Under the pieces are notes generated by a model, which saw nothing but the letters and a program-made list of their open reading frames with translations, did no database searches and had not been told where the DNA came from. Of a stretch of 64,000 bases of DNA, positions 10,482 through 21,500 are shown in pieces. The translations under genes and the position numbers were made by a program. The stretch's first letter is position 1; each line of letters opens with the position of its first letter. The stretch is from NCBI GenBank assembly GCA_905178155.1, contig CAJINV010000001.1:13780664-13844663 (forward strand). The letters run 5' to 3'. The DNA is from Amoebophrya sp. A120. Taxonomy: Eukaryota; Sar; Dinophyceae; Syndiniales; Amoebophryaceae.

Positions 10482-13356
10482 ATGAGTGCGATCGGTGACT
10501 CTTGGGCGCTCGGCTATGGCATCCGGGACAAAGACGCGTCCGCGGTCTTGCAAGCAGCCACGGCGCAGCGGCTGCTCGATAATGGATATGCGGATCACAG
10601 CACGACCGCTGGGCAGAACGACCAGCAGCAGCTCTCCTATGTGTGCAACGCTCCGGTTGCCGCGTTTTACGACTTGGATCTCCTGGACCTGCATTTTCAA
10701 AACCTGATCAAGCTGTTCGGACCAACTTTCGTACACTGCATGGCCATCAAGTCTTGTCCCTTTTCCCGAATTCTGCAGCACGTGCACGCCGCCCACGGAT
10801 TTGGCTTTGAGTGCGCATCTCTAGGCGAGGTGTGGAACGCGAAAAATGTGATTGCCGAGGTGCAGAAAAATTGTGGTGTCATTGGCGGGATAAAACCCTT
10901 TTGTTCCCATTCTGCTCCGTCTGGTAGTGTCAAGCCTCTTGTTGAGAAGAAAGTAATATCAACGGAAACCGCCCGGAGTTCTTCGCAGAAACAGAACTTC
11001 ATCGTGTTCGACAGTCCGTGCAAGACGGAGCGGGAACTGCACTTCGCACTGGAGCACGGGATTTACATCAATATGGACAATTTTGCGGAGTACGAGCGCA
11101 TGAAGGGCATTGTGGCGAAGAGAGAAGCGGAAGCGAAGCTTATCTCTGCACCAATCGGACTGCGCGTCAATCCGCTCGTGGGCGCTGGTGAGATCAAGGC
11201 ACTGAGTGTGTCCACCCCCGATAGTAAGTTTGGCATCCCAATCACGGAAAAAGACGAGCTGCTCCGCGCTTACCAAGAATCCCCCTGGATGAACTCGCTG
11301 CACGTGCACGTTGGCAGCGGAAAGATGGGCTTGCACGTTCTCTCCGCCGGGATAAGAGTGGTGGTCGATTTGGCCAAGGAGATAAATGCCCGGGCTGGAA
11401 AAAAGCAAATCCAATACCTGGATATTGGGGGCGGCATGCCGGCCAACTACTTGTCCGACCGGATTCACCACGGTTCTTACAACGGCGACGAGCCGCTCTT
11501 GATAGAACACAGTGAAGACGAGGACGGCCGCGGGCAGGAGCATCCAGACGAGACTACATCAGAAGCTCAAAAGGACCCTCAAATAAATAGATTCTGGTCT
11601 TTCGAGGACTACGCGAGCGAGCTGCGCAGCAAAGTGCCAGAGCTTTTTAACAGCGAATTCCCTTGCGTCGTCACTGAGTTCGGCCAAAGTTTGACGGCAA
11701 AGCTGGGTTTTCTTGCGAGCCGCATTGAGTATCTGAAAAAGCCCGGAAACATCGCTATCCTGCATTTCGGCGCCGACTGTTGTCCCAGGCAGTGCTACAC
11801 GACCGCGCACACACGCCGGCTTGCGGTGTTCACATCGGATGGGAAAGAATTCAGCGCAACGAGGACTGGAACATCAAACACAAAGTCTAAGTTTTCCTTC
11901 GCCGGGCCACTTTGCTTTCAGGGGGACTTTCTTGCCAAAGACGAAGAGTTTCCCGCGGAGTTGCAGGTGGGCGATTTGTATCAAATGTAAAAATGTCTGG
12001 CGGGTCTGGAAGATTCTGAGACTTGTGATGCACGTTTTGCATGACCCATGATGTCTGTGATGCATGCCCTAGCATCACAGATGTTTTGAGGGCATCTTTA
12101 TGCCTATTCCTATGCCTATCTCACCTCCAGGGGGGGCGCGCGGACCTCGCTTGCCATCTCGTTTGGTTTGTGAAAGTTCCAGCCTCTCATGATGACGCGT
12201 AAAAAATCCATTTTACAGCTACCGCTTCGCTTTGCAAACACCGCATTCGAGGTAGTGCTGACCTGTTTTGTACCGTAATACGCAATTGTCTGACATTTCA
12301 AAAAAACAAAATTATTTCATCTTCTCGTCGCCATCATAAGTACCTTGAGGTGCCGCACACCTCTATCTCTAGTTTCTTGTTGATTACTTCTCGCTCGTTC
12401 GGTCGCGCATGTGCGGTGCAGCCCGCTCAGAGTTTTTTGTTTTTCATGCGACTCTGCAGCCCTCACGCATAAATTTTTGCATGTTTCAAGTCCTTGGACT
12501 TTTATGGGCTCACGCACATCCGAGATCGGGGGGGTGGGAGGGGGTCCTCAAGCCAGAAAAAAACCTCTCCAAGTGAAAGTAGGGGAGTTCAAGGTGCCTA
12601 TTCCGCATGACAAATGCCCTCTCCGCGTAGCAAAAATCGCATTGCCCTTGCTGCTCATGCAATACAGATTTTTTTGGAATCCAAAGGCAGCATCACAAGT
12701 TGCATTCTTCCAGACCCAGACATTTTTACATTTGATAATTTGGTGGTGCTTAAAGACACGGGCGCGAACAGCATCAGCCTCTTTTCTCGACATTGTTCCC
12801 GATTGTGTCCTATCAAATGTAAAAAAGTCTGGGTCTGGAAACTTGTGATGCTGGGTGGCGTCTCATGATGAGGCTACAGATGCTGGCTCAGCATGACAAG
12901 TTTCTGAGTTCCTAGGTGTTGCCTATTCTGCATGACAAACTGCGCTTCTGCATCACAGAAAAACGGAGCTCTTGGGTAACGTGCATGACAGATTTAAGAG
13001 TCATGCCAGACAAGCATGACAAACATGAATTCTTCCAGACCCAGACATTTTTACATTTGATATGTCCACCGGTGATCGGATTTCGTAGGCCAGATGAGAC
13101 CTCTCCGGACGTCGTTAAGTTCTACGAAATCAAGCCCAGAGAGCGGCTGGACGAATTGTGCGCGTTCTGGGGCGGGAGTAGCGGTACAACTGTCATGGGT
13201 GGTGGTGGTGACCAGTCGACGGCAATAAACAGAGCGAGTGGAAGACGAGATAGTTACCTGATAACCCCCACAGAAGAACCGTGTTGTACTTGCTCTTGCT
13301 TCGACTTCGTGCCTCGTTGGCTCCTCAAAGCCGGAATTAAGCTCTCGAGCGTTTAA
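10482..13356 (+). CDS. PLP-dependent group IV decarboxylase (ornithine/diaminopimelate-type), 617 aa
   Basis: Exons 10482-11978, 12743-12810 and 13068-13356 read continuously when the two introners are removed. Fold type III decarboxylase features appear in order. FVHCMAIKSCPFSRIL holds the likely PLP lysine. Then come GFGFECASLGEV, IVFDSPCKTERELHFAL, IGLRVNPLVGAGE with SKFGIP, LHVHVGSG, YLDIGGGMPANY (glycine-rich phosphate loop), VTEFGQSL (in the E-P-G-R position, with FGQ replacing PGR), and GPLCFQGDFLA with the Cys-x-x-x-Asp region. The C-terminal sheet is GDL/VVLKDTGANSISLFSRHCSRLCP/PVIGF, where slashes mark introner sites; this matches the family's GD-VV--D-GAY--S--SRHCSR core exactly. 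Substrate (ornithine, arginine, diaminopimelate or other) cannot be decided. The C-terminal tail is Cys-rich (CCTCSCFDF). The reaction would be decarboxylation of a basic amino acid for polyamine or lysine metabolism. Confidence 0.85.
11979..12737 (+). mobile_element. Introner element (759 bp) in the decarboxylase, first copy
   Basis: The 5' end TATCAAATGTAAAAATG plus TCTGG(CGG)GTCTGGAA is the inverted complement of the 3' end at 12708-12737, differing only by a 3-bp insertion. It is flanked by a 5-bp direct repeat ATTTG (11974-11978 and 12738-12742). Removing the element and one ATTTG joins GGC-GAT-TTG to GTG-GTG, the conserved GDLVV strand. At about 2.5 to 4 times the size of the other copies here, it may contain a second insertion. 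In no register of the duplicated bases does the excised segment begin GT and end AG. Confidence 0.92.
12811..13062 (+). mobile_element. Introner element (252 bp) in the decarboxylase, second copy
   Basis: Terminal inverted repeats of 30 bp (TATCAAATGTAAAAA then a 15-bp block ending GTCTGGGTCTGGAA) match at 29 of 30 positions. Target duplication TGTCC lies at 12806-12810 and 13063-13067. Excision joins CGA-TTG-TGT-CC to A-CCG, giving SRHCSRLCPPVIGF, the conserved motif. Subterminal sequence holds repeated GCATGACAA and CATCACAG words. No GT-AG register exists. Confidence 0.95.
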
Positions 13357-14434
13357 GAAGAAGTAGATAAGTACTTATGTGGTTATGTATTGCGAACCGA
13401 GAACAGTGATGGCACTCACGTCAGCAGGACGGAATTCGTTGTGCTATCGGAAGCTCCTGCGGCAAACAGACACCTGACTTGCTTTGCGTATACTGCAAGA
13501 AGTGTTCGCCGTCTTGTCTGTCCCACGAGAAGAACGCGACAGGCGTAAATCGTTGTAGCTATGTAAGTATTTCACTCCAATAAAGGCAACATTGCGTGGC
13601 GTCTTTGTCTGTCGTCTAGTTTCTCGTCAGTAAGCGCTTGGCAACCTTCTCCCTCGTTTCAATCTACTTACCGCCCTTGATTGTACTTTTCTCTGTGCGT
13701 GCACGTGTCCCCAAAAGTCTGTCTTAGTCGTTGCGAGCGCAGTGCCTGGTAAGTTGCATCTCCTACTTTTTCCTATGTGCGGCCCACATCTTCAAACGAG
13801 TTCCAGTGATGAGCTGCATCTGTGGTCCCAATCGAGTAGTCTGAGATGCGTTAGACACCACAGCCAATGCCATGTCATTATTGTGACTTCTCTATCCCAT
13901 TCCCTTGTCGAGTTTGAAATTTATATTATATTTAAGTGTAACCTAGAGAAAAACTAACTGTATACCCCCCACGCAGGAGCTTTTCGTCTCATTCCAAATG
14001 ATTTTGACTACAGAATGTTGCTAGACCACGGAGTTCTCTTCAATTTATGTGTCTGGTTTGTAGTTGTAGGTAAAAGTGCATCCATCCGCGATATCGTTGT
14101 GGATGAGAAAAGCAAAGGAGAGTTTTTGAATGAATAGTTTACTTAAGATCATTGTGATCATGGATCATCTCCCTGTCGTGTAAGTCGACTCTACTTCGTG
14201 TGAAAAAAGTTGGCTTCTTTTGTTGATTTTGTGTGAGCTTTTTATATTTTGCTACAAGCGGGGGCCAACGCTCTCGTACTACGTAATTTTGCGGCGCCGG
14301 CTTTTCGTCTTGCTTGTCGTCGGTGCCGACTTAGAAAAAGGACGGAGAATCCAGCGCTTCGGGCGTGTGCTGTTTTGTGCTACTTGGAAAGAGTTTTTTA
14401 AAAGGAAGGCGAGGATCAATTTTGGAGCCATATC
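13357..14434. other. Intergenic, no gene seen
   Basis: No frame with recognisable composition. A poly-C run lies at about 13964 and there are pyrimidine-rich tracts ahead of the next gene. I see no RNA gene. Confidence 0.4.
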
Positions 14435-17400
14435 ATGTACAGCAATCAGGATGCAGCTTCGTCGCCCGGAAAAACAGACTCCGCGTCGGGCGGACGTCGA
14501 CGAGAGAACAAGGGAAAGGGTCGGAAAGGTAAGATCAATACCAGTGCAGCAGTATGTTGTGAATGTTCGACTTTGAGCAGGGCATTGAAGAAAGTCACAG
14601 CTGCTCGAAGAATCTCTTTCTTTGGCACAAAACGTAAAACTTTTGCAACATCATGTGTAAAACTTACTTTCAACTACATTCGCAGGTAAAGGCAAAGAAG
14701 GTGGTCAACAGCAGGGAGCCCCTGCTTCTACCACCGGTGCTGCAGCTGCATCCACTAGCTCTTCACAATCTTCTGCTGCGCCGAAGGATCAGCAAAGCAA
14801 GAAGAACAGCCAAAGCGAGGACCATTCCTCGACCAAGGCCTGGGAGAACAACACTAGCAATGTGATTTACCGCAAGAAGCAAGTTCCGACGAGCGGCGGA
14901 GCCACAACTAGTGCAGCCAGCACTGGAACAAGCAACAAAGAGTCTACTTCAGCTGCGACGGCGAACTCCGCATCGCACAAGAAGAAAGACGAGCACGTCG
15001 GCAGTGGTACAAATAGTAGCTCGTCGAGCGCCAATGCTAGTAGCCATTCGTCCTCCTACCAGGAGGCGGCCACGAAGGCAGATCGCAGCAATAACGCTGC
15101 GGCTTCGACACCGCAAACGAGCAGCAGCTCGTCTAGTTCGTCCTCCAGTGCGGTCAACAGCCACCTGGAGGACAGCTCGAAGAAAGCGAAGAGGCGCAAC
15201 CGAGGGGGTGGTGGAGGTGGGGAAAAGGATGGTAGCCACCAGAGCGGTGCTCAACAAAAGCAGGAGAGTAATAGCAGCTATAAACAGGACAAGGACCACT
15301 ACAATGCGACGACGTACAAGGAAAAGGACAGCAGTGGCTACAGTAGCAAACAGGAGAAGCTGCAAGAATCTTCAGGTGCCTCGTACAGGGACCGGGAGAA
15401 GGAATACCGGAAAAAGGACGAACACTACTACAGCAACACGAAAACACCAACGTCGACGCAGTCTGGCGGGGCGGGAAATAGCAACCGAGCAGGTAACAAT
15501 CAGACCTCGTCTCACTGCTATTGCCATTTATGGAAGTGCGATTAATTTGAATTGTGTTTGGGATGCGATTGTCATTGTGGGTCTGCCTGCTGCAAAACTA
15601 AAATTTCTATAATCATCTGCGAGCGTATCGAGAACAAGTCATGAAATCAGCTCGAACTCACAACGTTAATATCAGACGCAAGCGACAGCTACCGCGACAA
15701 GCGAGATGACGCTTCGTCGAGCAAAAACGCCGGCAGCAACACGGGTCGGAAGAAAAAATCAAGTTATCGAGAAAAATATGAGAAGGATTACTCATCTTCA
15801 AAGGAGTATCGGGAGAGCAGCAAGGGCTATGGAAGCAGCCGAACCGGGGAAGTGAATCTCCGGGTAGAGCTTTGCTGCTTCACGCCATCACTGTATGAAA
15901 TATCATATCTTCTGCATGATGTTGTTTTGACCATCTTACAGTTGTGATAAAAGCTACAGCTGCGGCTGCCATACTTGCTTTCGGCCTCCAGCCGAGAGCC
16001 TGACCATGTAGCGAAGTTGTCACTTTCCGTACGACGCTTATCACTCCCCAGGACCCGGACTACGGCTATCACGTCAGCGGGCGCCGCCGGTCCTCGCGAT
16101 CCGGCGCTGCGACGCCGAGCGAGGTCGGCGACCATCCGGTGTCATCGAGCAAAAACTACACCACCGAAGAACCTTACCACCAGAATGGGCGACCTACTTC
16201 CACCTCCAGCTACAGAGAGCGCGGCGCAACTGGCGGTGTCCCAGCGCCGTCCTCCACCGTCACGGGCGCAAGCAGTTCCGCGTCGTCCTCCTCGAATGCG
16301 GGCGAGATGAACGAAGGTACGGGCAACGGGGCGACTTCCTACTCTGGGGAGGATGACGACGGAGCCGGTCGCTACACGAGCAACAGCCACGCTGGCGGCA
16401 ACAACAGGGGCGGGGAACAGGACCACCAATATCATGGTGACCACCAGCAGGGGGCTTCAACACGTGGGGGCGGATCATCTTCTGGGGCTACAGCCACGAC
16501 CTCCAAAGCGACGTACAAGAGTTTTGTCGACCAGAGTAAACAGCAAGACCAAGGCTACTACAAGAACAGCAACAAGAACTTCAATGGATCGGGAGAACAC
16601 CACCAGCTGCAAGAGGATCACTACAGCAAAAGCGGAAACAAGAATTTCCTGCCCTCCCCAACGGAGAGTTCGGGGAGCAGCGCTTTCAAAGGATCAAACT
16701 CCGGAAGCAGTTATCCAGGAAAAAAACTGTGTGAGTGTAACTTTGTAGGAAGAACAGCATCACAAATTCGTTTTGCATTACAGGGAAAACCTGTCATGCG
16801 CAGCTAGTACGTGGAAACACATATGATAGTAGCCTATGACGCAATTCCAGCATGATGAGTGTAACTGTTTTGCATTTTCTGCATCACAGATTTACACTTA
16901 CGCAGTTTTTTTCTTGCATAGCAGTTCCGTGTGGACGAATAAGAATCACGGTGGATCGTCTGCGGCAAGCGAAATAGACAGCGACTACCATAGAAGCACT
17001 TACGACGATGGCGCGGGCTCCGGAATACAGACAAACGATGGTGGTTCTTACAGCGGGTTTAATAATCACGGTGGTGGTAGCAACAACAATTACGGCAACG
17101 GACCTATCAATCTAAACAACGGGACGACCTCGGGCAGCCAACATTTCAACGGCACCACCAGTCTCGATCTCCCGTATCAGCAGAACCAAAACAGCGGGAG
17201 ACCGCCCAGAGGCCCCATGGACAGAAAGCCCAGTAACGGCGGGAACGGAAATAACAACTACGGAAGCGGCTACAACTACGATAACGGGCGGGGGATGGGA
17301 AAAGGTATAAACTGACTATTTGCAGAACTTCAACTTGCCTCTAGCTCCACTGTGGGGTTATTGATGTTATTGATGACTAACAGACACGAGGGTCGGGGCA

Positions 17401-18259
17401 GTGAAAATTCTGTCACTTCGTCTCAAGTAGGAGTGAAACTCATTCCCATATCTTCACAGATGATATGGGCCCAGGCGGACCTGGCGTTGTCATCACCAGT
17501 CCGGTGCCACCACCTGCAGTGTTTCCAAACACGGGCTACGGTAACGTTACAGATTCGTCGTGTAATGTTTCCTATACGCTTCATTACTTTTACTTTTTCT
17601 CTGACTCGCATCGTAAAATAGAAAATAAATCGTGTCTCCCTCGTTTCCTGAAATTTACCACTGTACTCTCGCATGGCTGCAACGACATCGCAGGCCCCAA
17701 TGCTAGACACTACGACGACACGCCAAAGTCCGTTTCGTCGAAGGGAACCGGTGTGGCCCCAAACAACAACAAGGGGCGGGGGAAGTACAACAACAGTCAG
17801 CAGCAGATGGACACATCACTGCAAAACCAGAAGGACCAGGGAATCATGTACAACAGTGGAAATAGCAAGGAGATGTACAACAACAATCGTTCCTACAACA
17901 ACATGAACGCCTCGAATAATTACGGCGGCTACTACGACAACGACTCTTCCTTCTACGACGACCGTGATAGTTATGGTGGCTCGACGTTCTACAACACTGG
18001 CAAAGGCGGAGGAGGTGGTGGTGGGCCAGGTGGCAACAACAACTGGGACCAGCAATTTGGGGGTGGTGGGGGCGGGAACAATAACGTGAAAGGCGGCAAG
18101 CGCGGCGATCGCGGCGGCAAAGCGGGACCTGGCATGAAAGGGGGGATGAACATGATGGGCAGCGGCCCCGGGGAGTGGCGGGAAAACCGAGGAAACAGTT
18201 ACGAAGCAGCAACGCGGGAAAATATGGTCCTTTCTTGTTCGGCTTTTTTTCTAAAATAA
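14435..18259 (+). CDS. Low-complexity, intrinsically disordered Ser/Gly/Asn/Tyr-rich protein
   Basis: Seven exons join in phase: 14435-14528, 14686-15492, 15676-15851, 16052-16711, 16926-17304, 17460-17540, 17694-18259. The product is about 920 residues of Ser, Gly, Asn, Gln, Lys and Tyr, with serine runs (SSSSSSSSSS), GGGGGG tracts, repeated YKQDKDHY/YKEKDSSGYSS-type segments, RRR(S/N)RGGGG basic patches and Asn-Tyr-Gly repeats (NNNYGNGP, NNYGSGYNYDNG). No folded domain is visible. The RGG-like and YG-rich makeup resembles RNA-granule or prion-like scaffold proteins; that is analogy only. One junction (exons 4/5) is an introner; the rest are GT-AG. The last exon may instead splice from 18226 (ATG/GTCC) in phase into the exon starting at 18447, which would make this the N-terminus of the helical-repeat protein. 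Confidence 0.65.
16712..16920 (+). mobile_element. Introner element (209 bp), different inverted-repeat family
   Basis: Ends TATCCAGGAAAAAAACTG and, inverted, TATGCAAGAAAAAAACTG match over about 29 bp (25 identities). Target duplication GCAGT is at 16707-16711 and 16921-16925. Excision joins GGA-AGC-AGT to TCC-GTG-TGG with the frame kept. The interior carries GCATCACAAATTCG and CTGCATCACAGATT words like those in the decarboxylase copies although the ends are unrelated. No GT-AG register. Confidence 0.88.
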
Positions 18260-18599
18260 CAGGCTTAAGACTCGATGTTTACCTTTGTATACGAATTATG
18301 ATTGAACGGTTGAATTGATTGCTATACCAAACTATTCATCAGCATCGTACTGCAATCGGGAGATCATAAATCGCTCTTCCATTCTTGTCCGGTAGTTGTT
18401 TACCGAAGTCACATAAGAATTTCCGGGTACACGACTAACACGACAGGCGCACAGATTTCCGGCGTACCAGGAATCTGTGAGTGGTCCGGTGGTGGAGACC
18501 TTCCGGCGCGTGCACCAGGATACGGAGTGTTACGACGACGACGGCGTCGCGTCCGAGGCCTATACCGGTCCCCTCGGCGGGCGGAGCTACATCCGCACC

Positions 18600-21500
18600 A
18601 TGGTGTATGCGTTCTACCGCGAGGCGTCGCTCCAATTGTCCGAGCTGCACGAGCAGCAGACGGGGCAGTTTCGCGGATCGTCTTCCTCCTCCGCCTCGTC
18701 TTCCTCCAAACAGGCCGCCGCGCGGTCGAGCTCCGGCTTCGACTTTGACCTCGACCCGCAATTGGTAATGGAACACCCGAAAACGGGGATCAACATGAAC
18801 AACGCGGCCTGGGCGACCGCCGTTCCGCTGTACAGCAGCGAGCCGGAGAAGATCACGGCCAAGGAGCTGGTGCTGGTCACGAACGTGATGGCGAAACTGC
18901 GCGTCACCAGCGACGTGTCGAAGCGCGTGGACAGCGCGGGCATGTACCGCAGCCAGATGACGACAGAGGATGTGGAGGCCTTGAAACTGCACCGGAACCT
19001 GTTCGACCTGTCCCTGGAGTGCGTGGAAAAGAGGCTGCTCCCCTTGGGGCTGGAAGGCATCCAGCCGGCAAGCCTGGAAAAGTACATGGAGACCGACCGG
19101 TGGGGGTTGCTTCGTGGAGCGGGGGGCGGCGGGGGCGATCGACAAGCCGACGCAATGGACATCGGGCTGCTGAAGGAGGAAATCGCCAACGCCGTAGCAG
19201 CAGCGCAACAGGCGGGTGTGGTGGTCCCGGAGGACAACGGTGGGGCTGCGACGGTTGGCACCGAGCTGGATTCTACTGAAAATGCTGCTCCTGCTGATAA
19301 GAACAAAGAAGGAAGAAGTTCGGAGCCGGACGAATCACGGCAGGAAATAAAACCAAGCAAGCAGAAAACACAGCAGAATCAGGGTGATGCCACTGACGAC
19401 AGTTTTGCGACGGCGAAGCACAAAAAAAGTCACGACGCGGCTGCAAACGACAGTGATGAAGCTGCTGGACGAGACGAAGTCGCTGGCGCGGATGAAGCGT
19501 TCGACTCGACAGGTGAAACTGCCGAAGACAGTGTCACGTCTTCGTCGGAACACGACAAACAGAACAAGAAGCCATCGCCGGCGTCCGCGACCGTGGTTTC
19601 AGCCAGAAAAGGAAGAAACCCAGAGCGTGAAATGGATGAAGCGGAGCTGCAGCAGATGAAACTTTTGGGACCGAATGAACAAGCTGGCGGTAGTAGTTCG
19701 AGTAGAAGTCCAAGGCAAGGCAGCAAGAAAAGTCCGGACAGTGCTGTTTCGCCATCACCGAACGAAAGACGGCTATCCAAAGGAAGCGGTGAAAAAACAA
19801 AGTCAAAGAATCTCGGGCAAGAATTACGTCAAGCGGAACTTCTACAGAAAAAGAGCAGCAAAGAAGGAGCGTCGAAGCGGCCGAGTAAAGTAGAGAACGA
19901 AGTAGTACACGCAGCACATGCTAGTACGCAAGGTAGGAACAACATCAAGAGCCGTAGCAACAGCAAAGACCGAGACGATTCGCCGGACGAAGATTTTCCG
20001 CGAGTGGGGGACGCAGCGTGCTGCCATGTCGACGGTGGTAACAAGGATGGTTCCTCGCTGTTGAATGGTCCGGCGAGTTTTTTCAACTCCATCACGTCGC
20101 TATTCAGCAGCAAGCGCACCTCAAAGAGCCCCGACGAGGAGGAGGACGCAAGCAGTCGCAATCTTCCGGACGATGTAGATAGCGAGGTGGAGGACAAAAA
20201 CGACGACTATGCCAGTCCCGAGCGAAGCAGTTCCGAGAGGCCGAGCAGGCCCAGCGAGCGCAAAGGGAAGCTCTCACCGGCGGAGGAAAGGTCAAAGACC
20301 GGCCTAGTGGCGGAAAATCTACCGCCAGACGAGGGTAGTCGAGGAGCGTCTTCCCCTTCCAGACCAGCGAAAGCGGGTAGAACGCCACCCAAGAACGTCA
20401 AGGCCGACAAGAATGAGGTTTCCGACTCGGGCAAGGCGAGCGATACACCCGAAAGTGCCGCGAGACCGGGAGGGAAGAAGAAGCAAAGGAGCCCGGGGGA
20501 TATAGCAAAGGAACAACTGGTACTGGACAGTCCTAGTGACAAACGACCAGCTGCAGAAGCAGCCGAAAGTAAAACAGCGCCAGGACCACAGACGGACGGA
20601 GACAACCCAGAAACGCAAGCGGTCAATAAGGTTTTTGAAAAGGTTCTCGCCTCTCTCCCGCCTGAGCAGCGCGAGGACAGGGACGCGTTGGCCCAGGTAC
20701 TTCCTTACCGTGACTGAGCATTTTTCGTAAGCGAAATGCTCCGCATATCGCGACCTGTGGTGCCTCAATACTGTTTGCATGGATATGGATAGAAGTCCGT
20801 TATTTAGCTGTAGGTCTAGATAGCAGTGCTGTCAATTTTCAGTACCACATGAAGACGATCCCAACCTTCACGTTGCAGGCGATTCAGAATCTGCTGCTTG
20901 AAGGCGATGTGACAGACGCATTGACGATACTCGCGAAGCAAATAGCGGCCAGACAAGAAGCTCATCCGCAGCCTAAAGAGCAGAAGATCAGCTCTTTGCT
21001 GGACTACGTGCCGGCACAGCACCTGATTCCCTTTCTGTACAGTATGATTCACGTCGCGGGCTACCACAGCAACCTTTCCGTCGACCGCGAGCTCTACGCG
21101 CGCGTGGCTACTCTGTCCGACACCTTGTTTTCCCTCCTGGAAAAGCGAGCGGAGAGCTGTCTGAAGGCTGGTCCGTCTTCACCTGCAGCCACTTCTGGGA
21201 AAGGCAGTTCGTCCTCAAGTTCCTCAACCGCGCTAGCGGTTGTAGTTGTAGACGGAGGAGGAGCACCACGACCACTTCCTGGAGACAAATCTCTGTGGTT
21301 CGATCCCCAGAAGCTGCACGAACACGGGTTCACGAAACTACACGTGAGCAACTTCTGCAACCTGTTGTGGGGTCTGGCGAAAGTGAACATGCTGCATCGG
21401 TTTCCGTATCTGGTGCAACTAGCGGTAAACGCGGTGATGGAGTCTATGCCGGTTCTGAAAGCGCACAACCTCGCCAGTCTCATGTGGGCCTTCGCGGCCA

